64,000 nucleotides of DNA from Apibacter muscae (lineage in GTDB: Bacteria; Bacteroidota; Bacteroidia; Flavobacteriales; Weeksellaceae), in assembly GCF_007845635.1 (NCBI RefSeq), contig NZ_SELG01000033.1, positions 62,001 through 126,000 on the forward strand. Reading direction: 5' to 3'. The translations under genes and the position numbers were made by a program. Below, piece after piece: positions 45,681 to 55,289 of this stretch (position 1 is the first letter of the stretch; each line of letters starts with the position of its first letter). The notes under the pieces were generated by a model. The model saw only the letters and a list, made by a program, of their open reading frames with translations. It was not told the origin of the DNA and did not search any database.

Positions 45681-47726
45681 ATGGAAAAAAAAACTATAGT
45701 TCTTGTAGGGAATCCTAATTCTGGAAAAACTACCCTTTTTAATCAATTAACTGGACTTCACCAAAAAACAGGCAATTATCCCGGAATTACTGTTGAAAAA
45801 AAAGAAGGTAAATTTTCTTTTAAAAATACAAATTATAGAATTGTAGATTTACCTGGAACCTATAGCTTAAGTCCTTCTTCTGCTGACGAAGAAGTTGTAT
45901 TAAATACTTTATTAGATACCAAAAATCCTTTTTATCCTGATTGTATAGTTGTCGTTGGAGATGTACATAATATAAAAAGAAGTTTATATTTATATAAGCA
46001 AATAAGAGATTTACAAATCCCCTGTATTTTAGCAATCAACCAAATTGATGATATTGAAAAAGAAGGTATTCTAATTAGAGAAGAGAATATTAGTACCTAT
46101 TTTGACACTCCTGTTGTATTGGTTAGTGCTAGGAAAAATAAGGGTGTTGAAGAACTAAAAAATAAAATATATGAACTAACTACTAGTAGTGCTGTTACAA
46201 AAGAAATTCATTTTGAATGTCCTAATGAATATAAAGCTATTATCAACGAAATTAAAGAGAGTTGTTCCATTAATAATGATTATATTGCTTGGTTACTTAT
46301 CACTCAAGTTAAAACATATAACATACCTCTTAAATATAAATCTGTTATTTCTGAAATTGAGAAAAAATACAAAATCATACCTAAACGTTTACAAGTTAAA
46401 GAGACTATTTTAAGACATCAGCAGATAGATAATGTTGTTGAAAAAATTGTATACAAAGATCCAACTTATCAAACTTTAACAAATAAAATTGATGAAATTG
46501 CTACACATAAAATTTGGGGATATTTAATTTTCTTTTTGATTCTTTTTCTAATATTTCAATCTTTATTTTATTTATCAAGTTATCCTCAAGATTGGATAGA
46601 AGGTATATTTGCAGATAGCAGTACTTGGATTTCTAAGTTTCTCCCCAAAGGTCCTCTTACGGATTTAATTGCTCAAGGAATTATTCCAGGAGTTAGTGGC
46701 GTAATAGTCTTTGTTCCACAGATAGCTTTGTTATTTTTTTTCTTGCTTTTAATGGAGGAGAGTGGATATATGGCTAGAGTTGTTTATTTAATGGATCGAT
46801 GGTTCAAACCGGTGGGACTAAATGGAAAAAGTGTTGTTCCATTACTATCTGGGGTGGCATGTGCAATACCCGGGATAATGTCTGCTAGAAATATTGAAAA
46901 TACTAAAGAAAGGCTTATTACCATTTTAGTAACTCCGTTTATGACTTGCTCTGCTCGCTTACCTGTATATTCAATCATTATTTCTTTAATTATACCCAAA
47001 GGAGAAGGTTTCTTTAATTTACAAGGAGTAGCTATGATGGTGATGTACCTACTAGGTGTTTTAATGGCTTTTCTCGGAGCTTCCATTGCTAATGCGTTTA
47101 TAAAATCTAAATATAAAAGTTATCTTGTTTTAGATATGCCCAACTATAAAGTGCCATTCTGGAGAAATGTATTTTATGGTTTATATGAAAAGTCTTTAAG
47201 CTTTATAACCAACGCAGGAAAAATTATTATTGCTGTGAGTGTAGTTTTATGGGCTTTGGGAACCTTTGGAATTTCTAAAAACAATTCTAAAACTAATTAT
47301 TTTGCAGAAGTACCTCTTGCTGATTCCTATTTAGGGAAATTCGGTAAAACTATTGAACCTGTATTCAGACCTTTGGGATATGATTGGAAAATTGATATTG
47401 CTATTTTATCATCTTTTGCAGCAAGAGAAGTTTTTGTGGGTACATTAGCTTCCATTTATAGCCTTGAAGAAAATGACTCAGATAGCAATGTGAAATTGAA
47501 AGAGCTGATGAAAAATGACATTAATCCCAACACTGGAAAACCTTCATTTAATTTTGCTTCAGGTGTTTCACTTTTGTTGTTTTATGCTTTTGCTATGCAA
47601 TGCGTAAGCACCCTAGCAGTAGTGAAAAAAGAAACTTTTTCTTGGAAGTGGCCAATCATTCAATTATTATCAATGACTGGAATTGCATATTTCACAGCTC
47701 TATTAGCCTATCAAATATTAAAATAG
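45681..47726 (+). CDS. feoB: Ferrous iron transporter FeoB
   Basis: FeoB is the GTP-dependent inner-membrane Fe2+ transporter. The 681-residue protein has an N-terminal G domain: G1 GNPNSGKTTL (about 9-18), G3 DLPGTYSL (about 54-61), G4 NQID (about 116-119), G5 SARK. A GDI-like helical part follows, then the membrane core from about 275. The core has the two Gate motifs, including LSGVACAIPGIMSARNI (about 388-404) and TPFMTCSARLPVY. Cysteines and the Glu/Asp needed for transport are present. FeoC is absent, which is usual in this phylum. Confidence 0.96.
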   Translation: MEKKTIVLVGNPNSGKTTLFNQLTGLHQKTGNYPGITVEKKEGKFSFKNTNYRIVDLPGTYSLSPSSADEEVVLNTLLDTKNPFYPDCIVVVGDVHNIKRSLYLYKQIRDLQIPCILAINQIDDIEKEGILIREENISTYFDTPVVLVSARKNKGVEELKNKIYELTTSSAVTKEIHFECPNEYKAIINEIKESCSINNDYIAWLLITQVKTYNIPLKYKSVISEIEKKYKIIPKRLQVKETILRHQQIDNVVEKIVYKDPTYQTLTNKIDEIATHKIWGYLIFFLILFLIFQSLFYLSSYPQDWIEGIFADSSTWISKFLPKGPLTDLIAQGIIPGVSGVIVFVPQIALLFFFLLLMEESGYMARVVYLMDRWFKPVGLNGKSVVPLLSGVACAIPGIMSARNIENTKERLITILVTPFMTCSARLPVYSIIISLIIPKGEGFFNLQGVAMMVMYLLGVLMAFLGASIANAFIKSKYKSYLVLDMPNYKVPFWRNVFYGLYEKSLSFITNAGKIIIAVSVVLWALGTFGISKNNSKTNYFAEVPLADSYLGKFGKTIEPVFRPLGYDWKIDIAILSSFAAREVFVGTLASIYSLEENDSDSNVKLKELMKNDINPNTGKPSFNFASGVSLLLFYAFAMQCVSTLAVVKKETFSWKWPIIQLLSMTGIAYFTALLAYQILK

Positions 47727-47759
47727 TATATTTCAAGTATAAAATATTTATTTAACTAA

Positions 47760-48668
47760 TTATTCCGTTTGAAATTTGTAGGACATTCCTAAGCCAAAGG
47801 TTTGCTTAATTTGAACCTTTTGTACTTGGTTGTGTGCATATATAAGATCAAAAGTAAGTTTAGTAGCTAGACTATTATTAATCTTCATATTAATAATAGT
47901 TCCGTATACTATGTTAAATCTTTCTACATGTTCCAGGTAGTTAGAAAATAAGCTTAAGGTATTGTTAGTTGAAACATTTTTCATTAAATCAAAATCATAT
48001 TTTACAGTAACAAGGTTTCCCAATTCCATAAATAAGTTATCCCCATCTTTTTTTAAACCATACTCCCCTTTTTTTTGTAGTTTTTTATCTAAAATAAGTG
48101 TAGCTTTGGCAGTTACTGGTAAAATGGAAATTTGTAGTTTTCCGTAGGGCTTATATTCAAACCCCAAACCGAGAGTTACATAACCCGGCGACATAAAGGC
48201 TGATTTTCTATCCTTAACTGTATAGTCCGGATCAGCATCATAATTATAACCATTGGCCATCTGTGTAATTAATGATGATGCTATTGAACTATACCAACTT
48301 TTACTGATTTTATATCCGTACATCGATTCAATATGAATAACATCGTCTGTTTTTTTAGGTTTTTCCTTTTCGTTACTTACTTGACCATAACCTAAAATTA
48401 TTTTATTCTTAAAGATGTTTTTACCTTTTTCATAATTGAATGAATAATTAATTTTAGCACTCGCACCAAATGAATTTACACCTCCTGCTACCCAATTAGA
48501 GAATGAACTTTGATTTATGGTTAACGATTGTTCACCAATAATTTTCCAATGTTTTTCTTTTTTTGGAACTATGATAGAATCCAATTCATCAACCTTTTTG
48601 TTTTCTTGTGCTTCAAACAGATTAATTGCTCCTATTAAAATAATATATGTGTAGATTATTTTCTGCAT
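47760..48668 (-). CDS. DUF3078 beta-barrel protein
   Basis: A 302-residue protein with a signal peptide (about 1-20, cleavage near FEAQ). It has the DUF3078 pattern: WKIIGEQSLTINQSSFSNW (about 42-60), GASAKINYSFNYEKG, GYGQVSNE. Alternating strands suggest an outer-membrane or surface beta-barrel. Function is unknown. It is convergent with feoB with a 33-base gap and no obvious terminator between them. Confidence 0.8.
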   Translation of the reverse strand: MQKIIYTYIILIGAINLFEAQENKKVDELDSIIVPKKEKHWKIIGEQSLTINQSSFSNWVAGGVNSFGASAKINYSFNYEKGKNIFKNKIILGYGQVSNEKEKPKKTDDVIHIESMYGYKISKSWYSSIASSLITQMANGYNYDADPDYTVKDRKSAFMSPGYVTLGLGFEYKPYGKLQISILPVTAKATLILDKKLQKKGEYGLKKDGDNLFMELGNLVTVKYDFDLMKNVSTNNTLSLFSNYLEHVERFNIVYGTIINMKINNSLATKLTFDLIYAHNQVQKVQIKQTFGLGMSYKFQTE

Positions 48669-48716
48669 TTCACTGGTTTAATAGTATTAATAGATGATAC
48701 TAGACTATATAAAAAA

Positions 48717-48744
48717 ATTACGAAATTAAGATAAATTTCGTAAT
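48717..48744 (-). terminator. Rho-independent terminator after the DUF4254 gene
   Basis: Perfect 11-bp inverted repeat: arms 48717-48727 and 48734-48744, six-base loop. The run of A at 48711-48717 gives the U tract on the minus strand. Confidence 0.75.
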
Positions 48745-48773
48745 TTACTATACTTTAGAGTTATATACTAATA

Positions 48774-49379
48774 TTATTTTTTATTGTACAATATAGGGTT
48801 TAAGTCTTCGTCATTATACATCTTCATTTGTTTATACACTTTCATATACTTTCTACCATGTTTATAATCTTCTAACAATTCTTCAATGGCTATGGATAGA
48901 TCTTTATGTTGTTCTTTTAAAATTGAAAGTTTTTCTTTGCAATTTTGTATGTGTGTAGTCGAGGCATCTTCACGATTAACCTCCATATTCATATGATAAA
49001 TTTTTAAGGCTAAGATTGAAAATCTATCAAGAGCCCAAGCAGGACTTTCGGTGTTTATTTTAGCTTCAGACAAAATGTTCACATCCTTAAATTTCTCTAA
49101 AAACCAACCGTCTAAATTTTCAACACGATCCGTTCTTTCTTGATTGGATGCATCAATTTTTCTTTTTAATTCTAAAGCTTCAATAGGATCAATCTTAGGA
49201 TCTCTTATCAAATCCTCTAAATGCCATTGCACAGTATCAATCCAGTTTTTTAGATATAGCAGATGTTCAATTGAATGATTGGGATATGGATTTTTAATTT
49301 CTTGGTCTACCCTGTCAAGCTTATGATAATGTTCAATTGACTGATTAAAAATTCTCCAAGCGTTTTCTGTAAAATTCAT
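48774..49379 (-). CDS. DUF4254 protein
   Basis: A 201-residue, mostly helical cytoplasmic protein of the DUF4254 family (length and the opening with WRIFNQSIEHYHK fit). Members lie among LPS or cell-envelope genes in Flavobacteriia; function is unknown. No signal peptide or membrane segment. The tatA-type gene ends 27 bases upstream in the same direction, so they may be co-transcribed. Confidence 0.75.
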   Translation of the reverse strand: MNFTENAWRIFNQSIEHYHKLDRVDQEIKNPYPNHSIEHLLYLKNWIDTVQWHLEDLIRDPKIDPIEALELKRKIDASNQERTDRVENLDGWFLEKFKDVNILSEAKINTESPAWALDRFSILALKIYHMNMEVNREDASTTHIQNCKEKLSILKEQHKDLSIAIEELLEDYKHGRKYMKVYKQMKMYNDEDLNPILYNKK

Positions 49380-49406
49380 AAAAAAATTGAGTGAAATTTT
49401 AAGTTA

Positions 49407-49595
49407 TTATAACTCATCTTTAGTGGAATTGGAGTCCTTATTCTTAACCTCCTCATCTTTCTTGGTAGCATCTTTAAACTCTCTCAACCCTGTACCTAAT
49501 CCCCTCATTAATTCTGGAATTTTTTTACCTCCAAATAATAATAATACTACCACTAGTATAATTACAATTGTCATAGGATGCTCAAATAATCTCAT
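49407..49595 (-). CDS. tatA: Sec-independent protein translocase TatA/TatE
   Basis: A 62-residue protein with one membrane helix (about 7-22), the FGG hinge (about 22-24, in [10 protein letters not shown]), an amphipathic helix (about 25-45) and a charged acidic tail. This is the TatA/E fold that forms the pore of the twin-arginine pathway. TatC is not nearby; in Flavobacteriia it is often elsewhere. TatB is hard to exclude by size alone, but the short tail favours TatA. The EnvC-like gene ends 94 bases upstream on the same strand. Confidence 0.88.
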   Translation of the reverse strand: MRLFEHPMTIVIILVVVLLLFGGKKIPELMRGLGTGLREFKDATKKDEEVKNKDSNSTKDEL

Positions 49596-49689
49596 GATGT
49601 TATTCTTTAATAGATTTTTTCAAAGGTAATAAATATTTATTATTACAATATGCATATTGAATTAATACTCTCAAGTTTAAAAATATATT

Positions 49690-51237
49690 CTACATTCCTG
49701 AAATCCAATTGGCTGGATTTACTGGAACTTGTCCCTGCCAAATTTGGAAATCTAATAATGTATTATTTGCATCATCAGTATAAATTTTCCCTAGAGGCTG
49801 GCCTATTTTAACCTTATCGCCCGCTGAAACAATAGCCGTTGATAAATTTGCATATAAAGTAAAATAGTTCCCATGGTTTACTAGAACAGCTTTACCTCCT
49901 CCAGGAACTGCAAATACTTTGCTTACCGTTCCTTCAAATACAGATTTAGCTAAACTTCCGGGTGAAGTTGCTATTTCAACCCCTTTATGGTCAACTTTTA
50001 TATTTTGCATAGTCGGGTGCGGAGAAGTCCCAAAAGTAGCAACTACTGTACCTATAGCTGGCCAAGGCAATCTGCCTTTATTTGCTTCAAAATTTTTAGA
50101 TAAAGTTTCTGTATTAGTTATGGGTGTTTTTGTAATCCCTAAGGAAGCACGTTTATCATCAGCAATCTTTTCAGCCTCTTTAGCTTTCACTGCTTTCTCA
50201 GCAGCAAGTTTATCAGCAGCCACTTTTTCTGCTGCTGCTTTTTCTGCTGCCTTCTCTCTTGCTACTCTAATTTTTTCTGCTTCGATTCTGGCTTTTTCAT
50301 TGGCTTCTTTTTCAGCTGCCTGCTTCGCTGCTAAAGCTTCTGCAGCTGCTTTTCTTGCTGCAGCTGCTTTTTCTTCTGCTAATTTTTTTGCTGCTAACTC
50401 TGCTTCCCTAGCCTTTCTCGCTCTTTCTTCCTCAATGGTTTTTCTTCTTGCTAGTTCAGCCAATTCCGCTTTTCTTCTTTCCTCTGCTTCTTTAGCTTTA
50501 GCAATACGCATTTCTTCTGTAATAATCGCCTGTACTTGTCTATCTAAAGCATTTCGTTGCGTTTGTTTTTCCTTAATTTTTGTTAACAAATCTCCTTGCT
50601 GCTTATTGTAAAGTTCAACAGCCGCTTCTTTTTCTTTCTTGTCTTTGTTTATTTCTTTTATTTGCGCTTGTTGCTGAGCAAGAATGTTAATTTTATCTTT
50701 TTTGGCTTTTTCTCTTAATTCAATTGTTTTAAGTATAGCTTCTTGCTTGGCTTCAATTTCAGCTACTTTTTCATTTTGATATTCAGAATATTTTTGTAAA
50801 TATTTTATTCTTCGAAAGGCCTGGGAAATATCATTGGATGATAAAATAAAAAGTACCTTATTTTGCACTGATCTGTTTTTATAAGACCTTATTAATACTT
50901 CAGCATAATCCTCCCTTAAATCTTTTAGTTCTCTTCTTAATTTGTTTATAGCTAATTGATTAAGATAGATTTCATCATCTAAAACTTTAGACTCTTTTTT
51001 CGTGTTATTTATTAAAGCTTCTCTTGCTGCTAATTTTTTATTTAAATTAGTTATATAAATTAATGAGCTTTGAGATTGATTTTTACTGATTGATAAAGCT
51101 TTATTTAATTCTACAATTTCTTGTCTTAGCTTAGCACTTTCTTTCTGAAGATTTTCTTTCTTATAAGGCTGTTGTGCATAGGTTATACAGCCTAAAAATA
51201 CAGCTGTGAAAAGTGTAAAATATGACTTTATACTCAT
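49690..51237 (-). CDS. EnvC-like murein hydrolase activator with degenerate LytM domain
   Basis: A 515-residue periplasmic protein with a signal peptide (about 1-21, ITYAQQ), a long coiled coil (about 23-250), an Ala/Glu/Lys-rich low-complexity helical stretch (about 230-370), and a C-terminal M23/LytM domain (about 395-515). The LytM zinc residues are not all conserved: the HKGVEI motif has Glu where Asp is expected, the HxH pair reads YAN, and the last motif is DFQIW. So it is probably not a peptidase but an activator of amidases at the division site, like EnvC. It follows DUF4292 with a one-base overlap (TAATG). Confidence 0.85.
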   Translation of the reverse strand: MSIKSYFTLFTAVFLGCITYAQQPYKKENLQKESAKLRQEIVELNKALSISKNQSQSSLIYITNLNKKLAAREALINNTKKESKVLDDEIYLNQLAINKLRRELKDLREDYAEVLIRSYKNRSVQNKVLFILSSNDISQAFRRIKYLQKYSEYQNEKVAEIEAKQEAILKTIELREKAKKDKINILAQQQAQIKEINKDKKEKEAAVELYNKQQGDLLTKIKEKQTQRNALDRQVQAIITEEMRIAKAKEAEERRKAELAELARRKTIEEERARKAREAELAAKKLAEEKAAAARKAAAEALAAKQAAEKEANEKARIEAEKIRVAREKAAEKAAAEKVAADKLAAEKAVKAKEAEKIADDKRASLGITKTPITNTETLSKNFEANKGRLPWPAIGTVVATFGTSPHPTMQNIKVDHKGVEIATSPGSLAKSVFEGTVSKVFAVPGGGKAVLVNHGNYFTLYANLSTAIVSAGDKVKIGQPLGKIYTDDANNTLLDFQIWQGQVPVNPANWISGM

Positions 51238-52031
51238 TAGTTTATTTTTCTTTGGGTATATCCTTTAGGTATATCAAATGGAGTTTCCATTTTAACGGAT
51301 TCAAATTTATTATATTCTAAAGTAATAGAAGCTTCTTTTTGGTCTTTTAAGATAATTTTAATATTCTTTGGGAATTTCAAATTTTCAAAGAGTAAATATT
51401 CACCGTAACTAACTTCAATTAAAGAATTGTATTTTTTATCTTCCATTTTAACTTCTTTTAAGTTGTAGTTGGAATCCAATGAAATTTTCACTTTGTAATT
51501 ACGAATGTTTTTCCCCTCACCTACTCGAATATCTTTTATTGATTGTAGTATAAATTGGTTTTTTTCAATTGAAAATTTATAATCCTTAGGAGTTATTGTT
51601 AAAAATATTTTACCTGTTAATAAATTTTCTATACTTGAATAATCTAAAAAATCTACATTTAATAAACTATTAATATATTTAAAATCTGTATCAATATAAC
51701 TCTTTCCTATTTTTTCATACAGCTTAAATGCTTCAGGGGTAATACTAACTCTTGCTAAAGGCAATATTAAAGATGCATTTCCCCAAATTTCTTTATATTT
51801 ATCTAAATATAAAACCAATGAAACAGAAGGATAACTTGTTTCTCCTACTTTTATATTTGCATTGGCTTTAATTTTTAAATTCTTAAATTCCAATGAACTA
51901 TTGATATTGTCAAATACCCTTTTTTCATTAACACTCTCAAAATTGATTTTATTCGTTTGTTCAGTACTAACTTTTTGGGTATTACAAGAAAAAAGAATAG
52001 TTAATAATGCAAAATAGATTATATATTTCAT
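51237..52031 (-). CDS. DUF4292 lipoprotein
   Basis: A 264-residue lipoprotein with lipobox LFSC (Cys about residue 16), followed by CNTQKVSTEQ. The body fits DUF4292, a LolA/LolB-like beta fold found beside EnvC-like genes in Flavobacteriia. It probably works in the outer-membrane lipoprotein or cell-wall pathway; the exact role is unknown. Its stop overlaps the start of the EnvC-like gene by one base. In relatives a tetratricopeptide protein often sits between this gene and the nucleotidyltransferase; none is present here. Confidence 0.8.
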   Translation of the reverse strand: MKYIIYFALLTILFSCNTQKVSTEQTNKINFESVNEKRVFDNINSSLEFKNLKIKANANIKVGETSYPSVSLVLYLDKYKEIWGNASLILPLARVSITPEAFKLYEKIGKSYIDTDFKYINSLLNVDFLDYSSIENLLTGKIFLTITPKDYKFSIEKNQFILQSIKDIRVGEGKNIRNYKVKISLDSNYNLKEVKMEDKKYNSLIEVSYGEYLLFENLKFPKNIKIILKDQKEASITLEYNKFESVKMETPFDIPKGYTQRKIN

Positions 52032-52036
52032 TTAGG

Positions 52037-53047
52037 TTATTTTGTTTCTAAAACACTAAAATCACCTAAACTTAAAGCGCTTGCTACTCCAAAGTATTTT
52101 GCTGAACTTCCTATCATAGAATTGTTTAAGTTCCCATGAGTGATAAGAGTATTTTCTTGTATTAAAGAATTTTCAATATTACTACTATCAATTTTAGTAC
52201 CATTGCCTAGTGAAACATAAGGACCTATTTTTGAGTTAGTAATTTTTACATTTTCCCCAATATAGCAGGGCGGAATAATTAAGCTGTTTTTAATCTCAGC
52301 ACTTGCTGGATATTCAATCGCATTGTCTTTTTCATAATCTAATATCTTAGAATTCGTTTCAACAGTTGCATCTTTATTTCCACAATCCATCCAATCGTCT
52401 ACTTTGCCTAAAGTAAACTTTGCTCCCTTTGTTTTCAAATTATCTAAGGCATCTGTTAATTGGTATTCTCCTCCAGATTTAATATTATTATCTATAAGGT
52501 AATCAATTTCATTCATTAACTTCTCTGCCTCTTTAAAATAATATATTCCTATAATGGCTAAATCAGAGATAAATTCTTTAGGTTTCTCCACAATTGACTG
52601 AATAACCCCATAAGCATCAAGTTTTACTACTCCAAAAGCACTTGGGTTTTCCACTTTTTTCACCCATATAACTCCATCGGAGTATTTATCCAGTTGAAAA
52701 TCTGCTCTAAAAAGTGTATCTGCAAAGGCTATGATTACAGGTCCAGACATACTATTCTTAGCGCAATGTATTGCGTGTGCTGTTCCACAAGGCTCTAATT
52801 GATAATAAATAGAAGCTTTTGCTCCAAGGTTTTCAGCAGCCTTAATTAATTTATTTTCAACATCTTGACCAAAATCTCCAATGATAAAAGCTATTTCATC
52901 AATCTTTTCATTCACAACCTTAGCAATATCTTCAACTAAACGTTGTACAATTGGTTTTCCAGCAATAGGAATTAATGGTTTAGGTACTGTTAATGTATGC
53001 GGACGTAAGCGTGAACCTTTTCCCGCCATAGGTACAATTATTTTCAT
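52037..53047 (-). CDS. Sugar-phosphate nucleotidyltransferase with left-handed beta-helix tail
   Basis: A 336-residue cytoplasmic enzyme of the glucose-1-phosphate thymidylyl/uridylyltransferase fold. The nucleotide-binding motif AGKGSRLRPHTLTVPKPLI lies at about 8-26, with substrate residues in FADTLFRAD (about 107-115) and GVVKLD. The C-terminal part (about 255-330) has hexapeptide-type strands (left-handed beta helix). The likely product is a nucleotide sugar for envelope glycans; the sugar cannot be fixed from sequence. It lies between dut and the DUF4292 gene, the common order in this group. Confidence 0.85.
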   Translation of the reverse strand: MKIIVPMAGKGSRLRPHTLTVPKPLIPIAGKPIVQRLVEDIAKVVNEKIDEIAFIIGDFGQDVENKLIKAAENLGAKASIYYQLEPCGTAHAIHCAKNSMSGPVIIAFADTLFRADFQLDKYSDGVIWVKKVENPSAFGVVKLDAYGVIQSIVEKPKEFISDLAIIGIYYFKEAEKLMNEIDYLIDNNIKSGGEYQLTDALDNLKTKGAKFTLGKVDDWMDCGNKDATVETNSKILDYEKDNAIEYPASAEIKNSLIIPPCYIGENVKITNSKIGPYVSLGNGTKIDSSNIENSLIQENTLITHGNLNNSMIGSSAKYFGVASALSLGDFSVLETK

Positions 53048-53094
53048 GGTATTTTTATGATTAATTATAATATATATTTTAACTTTTAATATGT

Positions 53095-53529
53095 TTAATT
53101 TATGCCTGAACTTCCATAGCCTCCATTACCTCTAGAAGTATTGTTTAGTTCACTAACCTCAACCCATTCAACGGTTTCATGCTTAGAAATAACCAATTGG
53201 GCAACTCTATCTCCATCATTTATAACAAAATCATCCTTAGACCAATTGACTAAAATTACTCCTAATTCTCCTCTATAATCGGCATCAATCGTTCCGGGAG
53301 AATTAGGACACCCTATCCCGTGCTTTAGAGCTAAACCGCTACGCGCACGTATTTGTCCTTCATACCCTGGGGGAATCTCTAAGTATAAACCCGTAGGAAT
53401 AATTTTTCTTTCCAAAGAACGTAAAGTTATAGGCTCATCTAAATTTGCTCTCAGATCCATACCTGCAGCCAATGCCGTTTTATATTCTGGTAATTTATGT
53501 TTAGACTTATTGATGATATTAATTTTCAT
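53095..53529 (-). CDS. dut: Deoxyuridine 5'-triphosphate nucleotidohydrolase
   Basis: Trimeric dUTPase that hydrolyses dUTP to dUMP, keeping uracil out of DNA and supplying dTMP synthesis. The 144-residue protein has all five motifs: AGMDLRA (about 22-28), RSGLALKHGI (about 64-73), GTIDADYRGELGVILVN (about 80-96), GDRVAQLVI (about 106-114), and the Gly-rich tail RGNGGYGSSG (about 132-141). Confidence 0.96.
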   Translation of the reverse strand: MKINIINKSKHKLPEYKTALAAGMDLRANLDEPITLRSLERKIIPTGLYLEIPPGYEGQIRARSGLALKHGIGCPNSPGTIDADYRGELGVILVNWSKDDFVINDGDRVAQLVISKHETVEWVEVSELNNTSRGNGGYGSSGIN

Positions 53530-53706
53530 TCTTTCCTTTTAAATATTTAAGGCAAAATAATAATAAAGTTTTTTAATATACAACCTCTTAGAGGTATTAA
53601 CTATTTTGATAAAAAAAAATTGTATAAACTAATCTTTTACAATCTCTATAACACATGGAGAAATAAAATTTTTAACTTTACCGCTTATATTTTTTTAATC
53701 CGTCTT

Positions 53707-55266
53707 ATGAAAGAACAATTTATTAAAGAACTAAGTACTCGTTACACTTTTAAAGGAGAAAAAATAGTCTTAGGCAAGGCTATGCTAGATAGAGAGGTGA
53801 TGACAGATGTAGAGATAGGAGTTCCTTTAAAAATGATTAACCGTCACGGTTTAATTGCCGGAGCTACAGGAACGGGAAAAACCAAATCTTTACAAACACT
53901 TTCAGAGCAACTCTCTCTTAATGGTGTTCCAACTTTATTAATGGATATCAAAGGGGATTTAAGTGGTTTAGCAAAACCTGGTGATCATTCCAATGCTAAA
54001 ATTCTGGAACGTTATAAGAGTCTTGAACTTACCTATAACGCACAAGGCTTTCCTGTGGAATTACTAACAATCTCCAAGGAAAAAGGAGTTCGGCTTCGTG
54101 CCACAGTAAAGGAATTTGGACCTATTTTATTAAGTAAAATATTAGGGCTAAACGATACTCAGACGAGCATTATATCTATAATTTTTAAATATTGTGAAGA
54201 TAAAAATCTCCCTTTAATAAATCTTTCTGACTTAAGAAAAGTTTTGCAATATGTTACGGATAATGAGGAAGGTAAAAAAGATTTGGTCACCCATTATGGA
54301 TCAATTGCTTCTAGTTCTTTAGGAGCTATTCTTAGAAGCATAGTAACCTTAGAACAACAAGGTGCTTCCTGCTTTTTTGGAGAACCTAGTTTTGATCCTA
54401 ACGATCTACTTAAATTTAAAGATAATTTAGGGGTAATCAATATCATTCGCTTAACAGATATACAAAATAATCCATTATTTTTTTCCACCTTTATGTTAAG
54501 CCTACTTACAGAAATTTATCAAAAATTCCCTGAAATAGGCGACCAAGATAAACCCAAACTTGCCATATTTATTGATGAGGCTCATTTGATTTTCAATGAA
54601 GCTTCTAAAGTATTAATCAATCAAATTGAAACCATGGTTAAATTGATTCGTTCAAAAGGAGTAGGTTTATATTTTTGTACACAAGTGCCTGGGGATGTTC
54701 CTGAGGGTATACTAAGTCAATTGGGGTTGAAAATTCAACACGCTTTAAGAGGATTCACGGCTAAAGATAAAAAAGAGATTGATAAGGCTGTGGAAAATTA
54801 TCCTTCTTCTAGCTATTATAAAGCCAATGAATTAATTCAACAATTGGGAATTGGTGAAGCCTTTATAACTTCTTTAGATGAAAAGGGAATCCCTACTCCA
54901 CTGGCAGATACATTTATGATTTCTCCAAGTTCCAGAATGAATATTTTAACTGAAACAGAAATTGAGGAGATCGTTAACGATTCGTATTTAGTCAAAAAAT
55001 ATGAACAAAACTTGGAAACGAAAGGAGCTTTTGAAATATTATCGGAATCAAGCAACAATAATTCTACCCCAAAAGAACAATCGGATGTCTCAACGAAAAA
55101 AACAACTCCCGATCAAAAAAAATCAACGAAGGATACCTCTTTATTTTCCACAATTTTAAATTCTGCTTTTGTAAGAGATATGGGAAGAACCATTGTTAGA
55201 GAAGGATCGAAAGCCTTGTTTAATGCTTTAGGTGTCAATAAAAGAAGATCTAGTAGAAAAAGATAA
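53707..55266 (+). CDS. HerA-like ATPase (DUF853 family)
   Basis: A 519-residue P-loop ATPase of the HerA/FtsK-like DUF853 family. Walker A GATGTGKT is at 52-59 and the family opening MKEQFIKELSTRYT fits; Walker B is in AIFIDEAHLIF (about 288-298). Basic, Ser/Thr-rich C-terminal tail (about 440-519). HerA proteins are DNA-translocating hexamers, but the DUF853 members are poorly studied. The ATG at 53707 is chosen because a TTG at 53620 would add 29 unrelated residues. The exonuclease gene follows after 23 bases, so the two may form an operon for DNA processing. Confidence 0.82.
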   Translation: MKEQFIKELSTRYTFKGEKIVLGKAMLDREVMTDVEIGVPLKMINRHGLIAGATGTGKTKSLQTLSEQLSLNGVPTLLMDIKGDLSGLAKPGDHSNAKILERYKSLELTYNAQGFPVELLTISKEKGVRLRATVKEFGPILLSKILGLNDTQTSIISIIFKYCEDKNLPLINLSDLRKVLQYVTDNEEGKKDLVTHYGSIASSSLGAILRSIVTLEQQGASCFFGEPSFDPNDLLKFKDNLGVINIIRLTDIQNNPLFFSTFMLSLLTEIYQKFPEIGDQDKPKLAIFIDEAHLIFNEASKVLINQIETMVKLIRSKGVGLYFCTQVPGDVPEGILSQLGLKIQHALRGFTAKDKKEIDKAVENYPSSSYYKANELIQQLGIGEAFITSLDEKGIPTPLADTFMISPSSRMNILTETEIEEIVNDSYLVKKYEQNLETKGAFEILSESSNNNSTPKEQSDVSTKKTTPDQKKSTKDTSLFSTILNSAFVRDMGRTIVREGSKALFNALGVNKRRSSRKR

Positions 55267-55289
55267 AAGTTAAGAATAATAGTTATCCA

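Noticed and set aside
49919-50611. 230-codon plus-strand open frame
   Set aside because: It is the complement of the Ala/Glu/Lys-rich coil of the EnvC-like gene, rich in Ser/Ala/Phe as such shadows are.
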